From assembly GCA_019116145.1 (NCBI GenBank), contig DXCG01000109.1, positions 1 to 32,193 of the forward strand: a stretch of 32,193 bases of DNA, in the 5' to 3' direction. Shown piece by piece: positions 6,910 to 16,953 of the stretch. Position 1 is the stretch's first letter. Each line of letters begins with the position of its first letter. A model generated the notes under the pieces. It was not told the origin of the DNA. It searched no databases and worked only from the letters and a program-made list of their open reading frames with translations. Made by a program: the position numbers and the translations under genes. Origin of the DNA: Candidatus Phocaeicola gallistercoris. Its GTDB lineage: Bacteria > Bacteroidota > Bacteroidia > Bacteroidales > Bacteroidaceae.

Positions 6910-9546
6910 ATGAGTGATGATATTTTAGATAAAGACGATAAACTGACTATCGAAAGTGCTGAACATTCGAATTATAAGCCTGTAGGTCATGCAGACGAAA
7001 GCATGAAACACCAGTTGAGCGGAATGTATCAAAACTGGTTTTTAGATTATGCTTCGTATGTAATTTTGGAGCGGGCTGTTCCTCATATAAATGATGGGTT
7101 GAAACCTGTGCAGAGACGAATATTGCATGCAATGAAACGTTTGGATGATGGCAGATACAACAAAGTCGCTAATATAGTAGGACATACAATGCAATTTCAT
7201 CCGCATGGAAATGCTTCTATAGGTGATGCATTGGTGCAATTAGGACAAAAAGATTTGCTGGTTGATTGTCAGGGAAACTGGGGCAATGTATTTACGGGCG
7301 ATTCGGCTGCAGCTCCCCGTTATATTGAAGCTCGGTTATCAAAGTTTGCCCTTGAGGTTGTGTTCAATCCTAAAACAACCGAATGGCAGGCTTCGTACGA
7401 TGGGCGGAATAGAGAACCTGTTACTTTGCCGGTTAAGTTTCCTCTTTTACTTGCACAAGGGGTAGAAGGTATTGCTGTAGGTCTTTCGTCGAAAATACTT
7501 CCCCATAACTTCAATGAGATATGTGATGCCGCTATTGCTTATTTGCATCATGAAGATTTTCAACTTTATCCTGATTTTCAAACGGGAGGTGCTATCGATG
7601 TGTCACGCTATAATGATGGAGAGCGAGGAGGTGTAGTACGGGTGCGTGCTAAAATCACGAAAATAGATAATAAGACACTTTGTATCAACGAAATACCTTA
7701 TGGGAAAACAACTCCTTCTTTAATCGATTCGATATTAAAGGCTGTAGAGAAAGGGAAAATAAAGGTTCGTAAGGTGGATGATAATACGGCCGATAAGGTG
7801 GAGATATTGGTCCATTTGGCTCCGGGTGTTTCTTCCGATAAAACATTGGACGCATTGTATGCTTTTACCGATTGTGAGGTAAGTATTTCGCCGAATTGCT
7901 GTGTCATAGAAGATAAGAAACCTCATTTTTTGTGCGTTAGCGATATTTTAAAGAAATCGGTCGATAATACGTTATCTCTTTTACGGGAAGAATTGAATAT
8001 CCAGCGAAACGAGGCAATGGAAACATTGCATTTTGCATCTCTTGAGAAAATATTTATTGAAGAACGAATATATAAGGATAAGCAATTTGAACAGGCTGAA
8101 AATATGGATGAGGCCTGCAAGCATATAGATGAACGATTGACGCCATATTATTCTCAATTTGTTCGTGAAGTGACAAAAGAAGATATTCTTAAGTTGATGG
8201 AAATAAAGATGGCGCGTATTTTGAAGTTTAATACAGATAAAGCCGATGAGTTTATTGCAAAATTGAAAAAAGATATAGCGCAAATTGATGAACATTTGGC
8301 TCATATTGTCGATTATACGATTGATTGGTATTTGTATTTGAAAGAGAAATACGGAAAAAATTTCCCACGATTGACAGAAATACGTAGTTTTGATACAATT
8401 GTTGCTACAAAAGTAGCAGAGGCTAATGAGAAATTGTATATTAACCGGGAAGAGGGATTTATAGGGACATCCCTTAAAAAAGATGAATATATTTGTAATT
8501 GTTCCGATATAGACGATGTAATAATCTTTTATAAAGATGGTAAATATAAAATAGTTCGTGTGTCCGATAAATTGTTTGTTGGCAAGAATATCCTTTATGT
8601 GAATGTTTTTAAGAAAAATGATAAACGGACTATTTATAATGTTATTTATCGCGATGGGAAAGAAGGTAATTATTACATGAAGCGTTTCAATGTGACTTCT
8701 ATTATACGTGATAGAGAATATGATGTGACTCAGGGAACACCCGGTTCGAAAATAGTTTATTTTACGGCAAACCCTAATGGGGAGGCCGAAGTCGTTAAAG
8801 TTTCATTGCGACCGAATGTTCGTATTAAGAAATTGGTTTTCGAGAAAGATTTCAGTACGATTAATATAAAAGGTAGGCAGTCAATGGGCAATTTGCTTAC
8901 GAAATATGAAGTCCATAAAATTGTATTGAAACAACGAGGAGGATCAACTTTGGGTGGTCGTAAGGTGTGGTTCGATTCTGATGTCCTACGATTGAATTAT
9001 GATGGACGTGGAAAGTACTTGGGTGAATTTCAAACTAATGAAAGCATATTGGTGATTCTTGAAAACGGTGAATTTTATACTACCGATTTCGATTTGAATA
9101 ATCATTATGAAAATGGAATTGCTTATATTGAAAAGTTTGATGCGGAAAAGGTCTGGACAGCGGTGTTATATGATGCCGATCAGCAAAATTTCCCGTATTT
9201 GAAACGCTTTACATTTGAAGTAACCAATAAAAGGCAAAGTTATTTGGGGGAAAATAAGCAAAATAAATTAGTCTTATTGTCGGATGAGGTATATCCCCGG
9301 TTGCAGGTTGTGTTTGGAGGGAATGATCGTTTTCGTGAGCCTTTGATTATTGATGCAAGCGATTTTGTTGGCGTGAAAAGTTATAAAGCCAAGGGAAAGC
9401 GTCTTACAATATATGCAGTGGAAGATATTAAAGAACTAGATCCTGTACGTGTGCCCGATTCTGAAGAAAAGATTGAAAGTGAAGCGATAAGTACCGATGA
9501 TCTGGAAAATGAAGATGGTCAGATGACATTATTCGATGAAGAATGA
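6910..9546 (+). CDS. parC: DNA topoisomerase IV/gyrase subunit A (ParC type)
   Basis: 878 aa. YASYVILERAVPHINDGLKPVQRRILHAM, catalytic Tyr region AAAPRYIEARLSKFA, C-terminal beta-pinwheel-like region. Confidence 0.9.
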   Translation: MSDDILDKDDKLTIESAEHSNYKPVGHADESMKHQLSGMYQNWFLDYASYVILERAVPHINDGLKPVQRRILHAMKRLDDGRYNKVANIVGHTMQFHPHGNASIGDALVQLGQKDLLVDCQGNWGNVFTGDSAAAPRYIEARLSKFALEVVFNPKTTEWQASYDGRNREPVTLPVKFPLLLAQGVEGIAVGLSSKILPHNFNEICDAAIAYLHHEDFQLYPDFQTGGAIDVSRYNDGERGGVVRVRAKITKIDNKTLCINEIPYGKTTPSLIDSILKAVEKGKIKVRKVDDNTADKVEILVHLAPGVSSDKTLDALYAFTDCEVSISPNCCVIEDKKPHFLCVSDILKKSVDNTLSLLREELNIQRNEAMETLHFASLEKIFIEERIYKDKQFEQAENMDEACKHIDERLTPYYSQFVREVTKEDILKLMEIKMARILKFNTDKADEFIAKLKKDIAQIDEHLAHIVDYTIDWYLYLKEKYGKNFPRLTEIRSFDTIVATKVAEANEKLYINREEGFIGTSLKKDEYICNCSDIDDVIIFYKDGKYKIVRVSDKLFVGKNILYVNVFKKNDKRTIYNVIYRDGKEGNYYMKRFNVTSIIRDREYDVTQGTPGSKIVYFTANPNGEAEVVKVSLRPNVRIKKLVFEKDFSTINIKGRQSMGNLLTKYEVHKIVLKQRGGSTLGGRKVWFDSDVLRLNYDGRGKYLGEFQTNESILVILENGEFYTTDFDLNNHYENGIAYIEKFDAEKVWTAVLYDADQQNFPYLKRFTFEVTNKRQSYLGENKQNKLVLLSDEVYPRLQVVFGGNDRFREPLIIDASDFVGVKSYKAKGKRLTIYAVEDIKELDPVRVPDSEEKIESEAISTDDLENEDGQMTLFDEE

Positions 9547-10394
9547 AAGTTGCTCGGGGGATCTGTTGGATAATAAGTTTGCTTTTGTGTAAAATACTTT
9601 GTGCACAAACAGATAGCTTACATGCTACACACTATGTAATGCGTTCTACGTTAGTGGGGGCAGGATTCAATAATACTTTCGAATCGTATCTATCTCCATT
9701 GGAATATAAAGGAGCAGAGATGCGTTTTATTCACGAAAGTATGCGCATGACACGTTTGATGAGTGGAAAAGTGTCAGGCCAAAATTTGTTGCATGTAAAT
9801 GCTTCATATACAGATAATATATCACAGACAAATCATGCCTATGGCGGGATGTTGAGTTGGAGTTATGCTCTGCACTATCAATTCTCTGTAAGTGAGCGTT
9901 TGAAATTGATGATAGGTCCTATGTTGGATGTGAATTTAGGAGTCGTTTATAATAGGAGAAACTCTAATAATCCGGCACAGGCTAAGGCTTATGGTGGATT
10001 AGGAGCATCGGGAATGCTTATTTATAAATTCCATATAGCTCAATGTCCATTGACTGTACGTTATCAGGCAGATTTGCCACTATTGGGTGTCATGTTCTCT
10101 CCGGAATATGGTGAATCGTATTACGAAATATTCTCATTGAAAAATGGAGGGAAAAATGTTTTGTTCACATCTCTTTATAATCGTCCTTCGTTAAGGCAGT
10201 TGTTGACTCTCGATTTCCCTATCCGGCGAACAATTATGCGTATAGGTTATTTATGTGATATACAACAAGCTCATGTTAATAAGTTGAAAAGTCACATTTA
10301 TTCGCATGATTTTATGATTGGGTTTGTGCGTAATATTTATTTATTCCGTGGGAAAAAACAAATAAGTATGCCCTCAAAAGTAACACCTTTTTAG
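9543..10394 (+). CDS. DUF3316-like secreted/outer-membrane-associated protein
   Basis: 283 aa with signal peptide (MKVARGICWIISLLLCKILCAQ). Start overlaps the parC stop (ATGA). DUF3316 assignment is from memory of similar Bacteroides proteins. Confidence 0.65.
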   Translation: MKVARGICWIISLLLCKILCAQTDSLHATHYVMRSTLVGAGFNNTFESYLSPLEYKGAEMRFIHESMRMTRLMSGKVSGQNLLHVNASYTDNISQTNHAYGGMLSWSYALHYQFSVSERLKLMIGPMLDVNLGVVYNRRNSNNPAQAKAYGGLGASGMLIYKFHIAQCPLTVRYQADLPLLGVMFSPEYGESYYEIFSLKNGGKNVLFTSLYNRPSLRQLLTLDFPIRRTIMRIGYLCDIQQAHVNKLKSHIYSHDFMIGFVRNIYLFRGKKQISMPSKVTPF

Positions 10395-10396
10395 TT

Positions 10397-11431
10397 ATGA
10401 GATATGTTGTATATATATTTTGTATAGGAATATTTTGTGTGATAGGTATTTCTTTTTCTTCTTGTATTCGAGAGGAAATTTCTGGAAATACTCCTGAAGC
10501 CAATTTTGAGGCATTATGGAGGATTATTGATGAGCAGTATTGTTTTTTGGACTATAAAAAAGAAGTATATGGTTTAGATTGGGATGAAGTGCATGAAAGA
10601 TATGCCAAACGTATAACAGCCGATATGGGGTGGAAGAATTTGTTTGAAGTTCTTTCAGATATGGTTAATGAGTTGCGTGATGGGCATGTCAATCTATCAA
10701 GTTCATTGGCTACATCACAATATCGGATGTGGTTTGATAGTTTTCCTCATAATTTTAGCGACAGTATTCAACGTAATTATTTGGGGAAAGATTATGTTAA
10801 TTCTTCAGGATTGACATATCAAATATTAGAAAATAATATAGGATATATTTATTGTGAGAGTTTCTCTAATGGAATAGGTGACGGGAATTTAGATCAAATA
10901 TTGAATCAATTGGCTATTTGCGATGGGTTAATTGTTGATGTTCGAGATAATGGAGGAGGAAATCTTACTACGGCTCAACGATTGGCTGCGCGTTTTACGA
11001 ATGAAAAAGTGTTGGTTGGGTATATGTGTCATAAAACTGGTCCCGGTCATTCTGACTTTTCAACTCCAAAACCAGTTTACATCAATCCGTCTAATGGTAT
11101 CCGTTGGCAAAAAAAGGTGGTTGTATTAACCAATCGGAGATCGTATAGTTCAACCAATGATTTTGTAAACAGTATGGGGCAGTTTCCAAATGTAATAATT
11201 GTGGGTGATAAGACTGGAGGGGGATCTGGTCTTCCTTTTAGTTCTGAAATACCATGTGGCTGGTCTATTCGCTTTTCTGCAGCTCCTATGTTTGATCCAC
11301 AAATGAATCAATTAGAATTTGGTATAGATCCGGATGTGAAAGTTGATATGAGTGCAACCGATATGCAACAAGGGAAAGATACAATGATTGAGGTTGCTTG
11401 TTCTTTATTGAAAGAATTAGGGAAAGATTGA
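10397..11431 (+). CDS. S41-family (C-terminal-processing-like) peptidase, lipoprotein
   Basis: 344 aa. Lipobox-like SFSSC, LRDGHVNLSS, IVDVRDNGGGN, catalytic-Ser region TNRRSYSSTNDFV. Confidence 0.85.
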   Translation: MRYVVYIFCIGIFCVIGISFSSCIREEISGNTPEANFEALWRIIDEQYCFLDYKKEVYGLDWDEVHERYAKRITADMGWKNLFEVLSDMVNELRDGHVNLSSSLATSQYRMWFDSFPHNFSDSIQRNYLGKDYVNSSGLTYQILENNIGYIYCESFSNGIGDGNLDQILNQLAICDGLIVDVRDNGGGNLTTAQRLAARFTNEKVLVGYMCHKTGPGHSDFSTPKPVYINPSNGIRWQKKVVVLTNRRSYSSTNDFVNSMGQFPNVIIVGDKTGGGSGLPFSSEIPCGWSIRFSAAPMFDPQMNQLEFGIDPDVKVDMSATDMQQGKDTMIEVACSLLKELGKD

Positions 11432-11439
11432 TTGGATTG

Positions 11440-11471
11440 TTTGGAACTTTCGAAAAAACACATTATATTTG
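11440..11471 (+). promoter_or_regulatory. Promoter for tRNA-Leu (TTTG-N20-TATATTTG)
   Basis: TTTG 11440-11443 and TATATTTG 11464-11471, a near-perfect Bacteroidetes promoter about 30 nt upstream of the tRNA. Confidence 0.75.
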
Positions 11472-11502
11472 CAGTCGAAAATAAGAAACGCATAATGTTT
11501 AT

Positions 11503-11584
11503 GCGCCTGTGGCGTAATTGGTAGCCGCGCCAGACTTAGGATCTGGTGTCGTGAGACGTGTAGGTTCGAGTCCTATCAGGCGCA
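11503..11584 (+). tRNA. tRNA-Leu(UAG)
   Basis: GCGCCTG...CAGGCGC acceptor, CTTAGGA anticodon loop (TAG), variable arm TGTCGTGAGACGT, TAGGTTCGAGTCCTA T arm. Confidence 0.95.
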
Positions 11585-11590
11585 CGTGTG

Positions 11591-11636
11591 AAATGGATAT
11601 AATGAATGTTGAATACATTTGTTTATCCATTTTTTT
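11591..11636 (+). terminator. Terminator after tRNA-Leu
   Basis: AAATGGATA (11591-11599) pairs with TATCCATTT (11624-11632), followed by a T run. Confidence 0.6.
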
Positions 11637-11824
11637 ATGGATAACTAAAAATTGAGATAATAACAATTCTATATTTAAATGTGCCTATAGCTTAGAAGCG
11701 ATGTCGTTTATGTGTTATAATCCTGATTGGATGAGTTGGTAATAAGATAGTTATCAAAAGATGTAAATATTTATGCCATAGAAGAAAAAATAAATGCTAC
11801 CTCATGTTTTTTCTAAAAAAATAG

Positions 11825-11832
11825 TAACTTTG
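11825..11832 (+). promoter_or_regulatory. -7 element (TAACTTTG) for the glycogen synthase operon
   Basis: Matches TAnnTTTG about 30 nt upstream of the ATG; no clear -33 TTTG. Confidence 0.5.
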
Positions 11833-11861
11833 CAACTGATTTACAATTATAATAGAACAGC

Positions 11862-13532
11862 ATGTTAAAAAAAATGTTGACACCCGACTATATATTTGAA
11901 TCAAGTTGGGAGGTATGCAATAAAGTGGGAGGCATTTATACTGTACTTTCAACGCGAGCAAAGACATTGCAGAATGCTTTTCCAGATCGAATTTTTTTTA
12001 TAGGACCTGATGTTTGGGGAGAAAAAAACAATCTTTCTTTTGTGGAAGATATTCAATTGTTCGGTGAATGGCGTAAATATGCGGAAGATAAAGAAGGATT
12101 GAAAATTCGTATTGGACGATGGAATATACCGGGGAATCCGATCGTATTTTTGGTAGACTTTATTCCTTTTTATAGTAAGAAGAATGATATTTATACGCAG
12201 GCATGGGTGGATTTTAAAGTTGATTCATTGCATGCTTATGGTGATTATGATGAAGCTTCTATGTTTTCTTATGCTGCGGGGAGAGTAGTGGAAAGTTTTT
12301 ATCGCTATAATTTAAGTGAACAAGATAAGGTTATTTATCATGTAAATGAATGGATGACAGGACTTGGAGCCTTATATATAAAGAAAACATTACCAGCTAT
12401 TGCTACGATTTTTACAACACATGCAACGTCAATAGGACGTTCTATTGCAAGCAATAATAAGCCTTTATACGATTATTTGTTTGCTTACAATGGAGATCAA
12501 ATGGCGCGTGAATTGAATATGGAGTCGAAGCATTCAATAGAAAAACAGACTGCACATCATGTTGATTGTTTTACAACCGTAAGTGAAATTACCAATAATG
12601 AATGTAAAGAACTATTGGATAAGCCTGCAGATGTGATTTTGATGAATGGATTTGAAAATGATTTCGTTCCTAAAGGGATTATTTTCAATCAGAAACGTAA
12701 GCATGCACGTGCTGTAATGGTGAATTTAGCCAATAAATTATTGGGTGTACACCTTCCCGATGATGTTATAATTGTAGGAACAAGTGGACGCTATGAATTT
12801 AAAAATAAAGGAATAGATGTTTATTTGGAAGCGTTAAATAGGTTAACTCGCGAGAAGAATCTGAAAAAAGAAATCCTTGCATTTGTATATGTACCGGGAT
12901 GGGTAGGGGAAGCGCGTGAAGATTTGCGTGAACGATTGGATAGCGGGCAAGATTATGATACTCCTTTGCAATGTCCTTTTATTACGCATTGGTTACATAA
13001 TATGAGCCATGATCAGGTACTGGATATGTTGAAATATATGAACATGTCGAATGCTCCGGAATCTAAAGTTAAAGTTATTTTTGTGCCTTGCTATTTAGAT
13101 GGTGAAGATGGTATATTGAATGAAACGTATTATGATTTGCTTATTGGAAATGATTTGAGTATATATCCTTCTTATTATGAGCCATGGGGATATACTCCAT
13201 TGGAAAGCATTGCATTTAAGGTACCTACAATAACAACCGATTTGTCGGGATTTGGTTTATGGGTTAATTCAGAAAGAAAACATGTTTCAACATTAAAAGA
13301 AGGTGTTGGAGTCATTCATCGCACAGATTATAATTATTCAGAGGTGGCAGATAAAATAAAAGATGATGTTGTTGAGTTTTCGACATACTCATCCGATGAT
13401 ATAAAAAATGTACGTGGGTGTGCTTCAAAATTATCTGAAAAAGCTTTGTGGAAACATTTTATACAATATTATTATAAGGCTTATGATTTTGCTTTACGAA
13501 AAGCAACAGAGCGTATCTTAACTAAGAACTGA
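11862..13532 (+). CDS. Glycogen synthase, GT3-type (eukaryote-like)
   Basis: 556 aa. TPDYIFESSWEVCNKVGGIYTVLSTRA, ATSIGRSIASN, YPSYYEPWGYTPLESIA; GT3 glycogen synthase signature. Confidence 0.9.
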   Translation: MLKKMLTPDYIFESSWEVCNKVGGIYTVLSTRAKTLQNAFPDRIFFIGPDVWGEKNNLSFVEDIQLFGEWRKYAEDKEGLKIRIGRWNIPGNPIVFLVDFIPFYSKKNDIYTQAWVDFKVDSLHAYGDYDEASMFSYAAGRVVESFYRYNLSEQDKVIYHVNEWMTGLGALYIKKTLPAIATIFTTHATSIGRSIASNNKPLYDYLFAYNGDQMARELNMESKHSIEKQTAHHVDCFTTVSEITNNECKELLDKPADVILMNGFENDFVPKGIIFNQKRKHARAVMVNLANKLLGVHLPDDVIIVGTSGRYEFKNKGIDVYLEALNRLTREKNLKKEILAFVYVPGWVGEAREDLRERLDSGQDYDTPLQCPFITHWLHNMSHDQVLDMLKYMNMSNAPESKVKVIFVPCYLDGEDGILNETYYDLLIGNDLSIYPSYYEPWGYTPLESIAFKVPTITTDLSGFGLWVNSERKHVSTLKEGVGVIHRTDYNYSEVADKIKDDVVEFSTYSSDDIKNVRGCASKLSEKALWKHFIQYYYKAYDFALRKATERILTKN

Positions 13533-13559
13533 TAGAACTTGTTAAATTGAAAATGAATT

Positions 13560-16127
13560 ATGAAAGTCAAAACAAATTGTGTGAATGCTCCGGTTTGGAG
13601 AGATATTAACGTGAAATCTCGCATTCCTGATTCCTTAAAAATGTTGGAAGAGCTAGCTCGCAATATCTGGTGGGCTTGGAATGATGAGGCTACAGAAATG
13701 TTTAGGAAGTTAGACCCGGAGTTGTGGCAAGTTGTCAATCAAAATCCAGTTGCATTATTGGAACGTTTAAGCTATGAAAAGTTAGAAGCATTATCGGTCA
13801 ATAAAGAAGTTTTGAAAGAGATCAATAGTGTGTATGCTCATTTTCAAGAATACATGAATGTGAAGATAGATACATCACGTCCGTCTGTTGCTTATTTCTG
13901 TATGGAATATGGCTTGACACATGTATTGAAAATATATTCTGGAGGATTAGGTATTTTAGCTGGAGACTATTTAAAGGAGGCTTCTGATAGTTGTGTTGAT
14001 ATGTGTGGAATTGGCTTCTTATATCGCTATGGGTATTTTACACAAAGTTTGTCCATTGATGGTCAGCAGATAGCTAATTATGAAGCTCAAAATTTTGGGA
14101 GTTTACCCATTGAACGTGTAAATGATCAAGCTGGAAATCCGTTGGTTATTGACGTACCTTATTTAAATTATTATGTTCATGCTTTTGTTTGGAAGGTAAA
14201 TGTTGGGCGTGTTCCTCTTTATTTGCTTGATACGGATAATGAATTAAATAGTGAGTTTGATCGTTCTATTACTCATCAGCTATATGGTGGTGATTGGGAA
14301 AATCGTTTGAAACAAGAAATCTTATTAGGTATTGGAGGTGTATTGTTGCTCAAAAAGTTAGGAATAAAGAAAGATGTATATCACTGTAATGAAGGACATG
14401 CAGCTCTATGTAATGTTCAGCGTTTGTGTGAATATGTAGAAAGTGGAATGTCTTTCGATGAAGCATTAGAAGTTGTTCGTGCTTCTTCTTTATATACTGT
14501 ACATACTCCTGTTCCTGCAGGACATGACTATTTTGATGAAGGATTGTTCGGTAAATATATGAGTGGATATCCACAACGAATGGGAATTTCTTGGGATGAT
14601 TTGATGGATTTAGGTCGCATTAATCCAGGAGATCGTAATGAACGATTCTGTATGTCAACTTTTGCATGTAATACTTGTCAGGAAGTAAACGGTGTTAGCT
14701 GGTTGCATGGAAAAGTTTCACAAGAAATGTTCTCTGGTATATGGAAAGGATATTTTGCAGAAGAAAATCATGTTGGATATGTTACTAATGGTGTACATTT
14801 CCCTACATGGTGTGCTTCAGAATGGAAGCAACTTTATGGTAAGTATTTTGATAAAAACTTCATGAACGACCAGTCGAATCCTACCATTTGGGAGGCTATT
14901 TATAATGTTCCAGATGAAGAAATTTGGAACACTCGTCAGGTATTGAAAAAGAAATTGATTAGCTATATACGTGAGCAGTTCCGTAAGAACTGGTTAAAAA
15001 ACCAAGGAAATCCGGCTTTAATTGTTTCATTGCTTGATAAGATAAATCCTAATGCATTGACTATTGGTTTTGCGCGTCGTTTTGCTACATATAAGCGTGC
15101 ACATTTGTTATTTAGTGATTTAGACCGTTTGTCTAAGATTGTAAATAATCCTGATTATCCTGTTCAGTTCTTGTTTGCAGGGAAGGCTCATCCTAATGAT
15201 GGTGCAGGTCAAGGTTTGATTAAACGGATTATTGAGATATCGAATCGTCCTGAATTCTTAGGTAAGATTATTTTCTTACAAGATTATGATATGAAGTTGG
15301 CACGTCGTCTTGTTTCCGGAGTTGATATTTGGATGAATACACCAACACGTCCATTAGAGGCTTCTGGTACTTCGGGAGAAAAAGCTTTAATGAATGGGGT
15401 TGTCAATTTCTCTGTGCTCGACGGATGGTGGTTAGAAGGTTACCGTGAAGGTGCAGGGTGGGCTTTAACCGATAAGCGTACTTATCAGAATCAAGAATAT
15501 CAGGACCAGTTGGATGCTGCTACAATTTATAGTATGCTTGAAACTGAAATCTTACCTTTGTTTTATGCGCGTAATAAAAAAGGTTATTCAGAAGGATGGG
15601 TGCGAACTATCAAGAATTCGATAGCTCAGATTGCACCTCATTATACAATGAAGCGCCAGCTTGACGATTACTATAGTAAATTTTATGCAAAAGAGTCTGT
15701 ACGTTTCCATGCATTAGCTGAAAATAATTTTGTAAAGGCAAAAGCTTTAGCAGATTGGAAGGAGAATGTTGCAGAGAAGTGGGATTCAATCAAGGTTGTA
15801 TCCTTAGATAAGAGTTTGGAACTTCGTCAAGGGAATGTGGAAAGTGGTAAAGATTATACCATTACATGTGTTGTTGATGAAGGAGAACTGGAGGATGCTA
15901 TTGGTGTTGAAATGGTAGTGACCTATACAACATTGGAGGGTAAAGAAAGTGTTTATAGTGTAACGCCTATGAAGTTGATTAAGCGCGAAGGAAGTTTATA
16001 CACATTCCAATTAACTCACAGCTTATCGAATGCAGGAAGCTTTAAAGTTTCTTATAGAATGTATCCTAAGCATGAAGACCTTCCGCATCGTCAGGACTTC
16101 TGTTATGTGCGTTGGTTTAATATGTAG
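13560..16127 (+). CDS. glgP: Alpha-glucan (glycogen/maltodextrin) phosphorylase
   Basis: 855 aa. DUF3417-like N-terminus, YFCMEYGL...[21 protein letters not shown]-site-like region [18 protein letters not shown]. Confidence 0.9.
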   Translation: MKVKTNCVNAPVWRDINVKSRIPDSLKMLEELARNIWWAWNDEATEMFRKLDPELWQVVNQNPVALLERLSYEKLEALSVNKEVLKEINSVYAHFQEYMNVKIDTSRPSVAYFCMEYGLTHVLKIYSGGLGILAGDYLKEASDSCVDMCGIGFLYRYGYFTQSLSIDGQQIANYEAQNFGSLPIERVNDQAGNPLVIDVPYLNYYVHAFVWKVNVGRVPLYLLDTDNELNSEFDRSITHQLYGGDWENRLKQEILLGIGGVLLLKKLGIKKDVYHCNEGHAALCNVQRLCEYVESGMSFDEALEVVRASSLYTVHTPVPAGHDYFDEGLFGKYMSGYPQRMGISWDDLMDLGRINPGDRNERFCMSTFACNTCQEVNGVSWLHGKVSQEMFSGIWKGYFAEENHVGYVTNGVHFPTWCASEWKQLYGKYFDKNFMNDQSNPTIWEAIYNVPDEEIWNTRQVLKKKLISYIREQFRKNWLKNQGNPALIVSLLDKINPNALTIGFARRFATYKRAHLLFSDLDRLSKIVNNPDYPVQFLFAGKAHPNDGAGQGLIKRIIEISNRPEFLGKIIFLQDYDMKLARRLVSGVDIWMNTPTRPLEASGTSGEKALMNGVVNFSVLDGWWLEGYREGAGWALTDKRTYQNQEYQDQLDAATIYSMLETEILPLFYARNKKGYSEGWVRTIKNSIAQIAPHYTMKRQLDDYYSKFYAKESVRFHALAENNFVKAKALADWKENVAEKWDSIKVVSLDKSLELRQGNVESGKDYTITCVVDEGELEDAIGVEMVVTYTTLEGKESVYSVTPMKLIKREGSLYTFQLTHSLSNAGSFKVSYRMYPKHEDLPHRQDFCYVRWFNM

Positions 16128-16154
16128 TAAATAGGCAAGATTGCATATAATATG

Positions 16155-16196
16155 CGGCTTACGTAGTATCTTTTGTACTTCGTAAGCCGTTTTTTT
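16155..16196 (+). terminator. Terminator after the glycogen synthase-phosphorylase operon
   Basis: CGGCTTACG...CGTAAGCCG followed by TTTTTTT. Confidence 0.85.
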
Positions 16197-16251
16197 ATGT
16201 AAAAATCGGTGTATAAATGTTGTCATGTTTTTATAATGACCGGTAAAATTT

Positions 16252-16259
16252 TATATTTG
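16252..16259 (+). promoter_or_regulatory. -7 element (TATATTTG) for the two-component operon
   Basis: TATATTTG 17 nt upstream of the response regulator ATG. Confidence 0.55.
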
Positions 16260-16275
16260 TGCAAAACTTTTTGTT

Positions 16276-16953
16276 ATGAAGATTCTGGTTGTAGAAGACG
16301 ATGCCGATTTAAGAGAAATTATCGTGCGCTCTTTAGAGCAGGAACGTTATGTTGTGTCTCAGGCTTCGACTTATAGGTTTGCTTTACAGAAAATAGAAGA
16401 TTATGATTACGATTGTATCTTATTGGATATAATGCTTCCAGACGGGAATGGATTAGACCTTTTAGATGAGCTTCAAAGTTTAGGGAAGCGAGTAAGCGTT
16501 ATTATTCTTTCTGCTAAAGATTCTATTGAGGATAAAGTGAAGGGCTTAGATTTGGGAGCGGATGATTATTTGCCTAAGCCTTTTCATCTGGCAGAGTTGC
16601 ATGCACGGATTAAAAGCCTTTTCCGTAGAAATTTGAGGGATGGAGAAAAGAAACTTCAAGTTGGGAATATCGAGTTATTCCCAGATTCTTTTCGTGTGAT
16701 AGTTGATGGAAAACATTTAGATTTGAATCGGAAAGAATATGATATATTAGCTTATTTTATGTCTCGTCCGGGACGTTTGGTCAATAAAAATACGTTGGCA
16801 GAATCGGTTTGGGGAGATCATATCGATCAGGTAGATAATTTTGATTTTATCTATGCGCAAATTAAAAATTTACGTAAACGTCTGAAAGAAGCCGGGGCAA
16901 CTCCTGAATTGAAAGCCGTTTATGGTTTTGGATATAAATTTGTTGTAGAATGA
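16276..16953 (+). CDS. OmpR/PhoB-family response regulator
   Basis: 225 aa. MKILVVEDDADLREI, phospho-acceptor LLDIMLPDGNG, LSAKDS, LPKPFHLAEL, C-terminal winged helix. Confidence 0.93.
   Translation: MKILVVEDDADLREIIVRSLEQERYVVSQASTYRFALQKIEDYDYDCILLDIMLPDGNGLDLLDELQSLGKRVSVIILSAKDSIEDKVKGLDLGADDYLPKPFHLAELHARIKSLFRRNLRDGEKKLQVGNIELFPDSFRVIVDGKHLDLNRKEYDILAYFMSRPGRLVNKNTLAESVWGDHIDQVDNFDFIYAQIKNLRKRLKEAGATPELKAVYGFGYKFVVE

Noticed and set aside
11680-11750. tRNA-like fragment (GTGCCTATAGCTTAGAAGCG...) downstream of tRNA-Leu
   Set aside because: Resembles only an A-box; no matching T arm or acceptor stem, so not a supportable tRNA or remnant.
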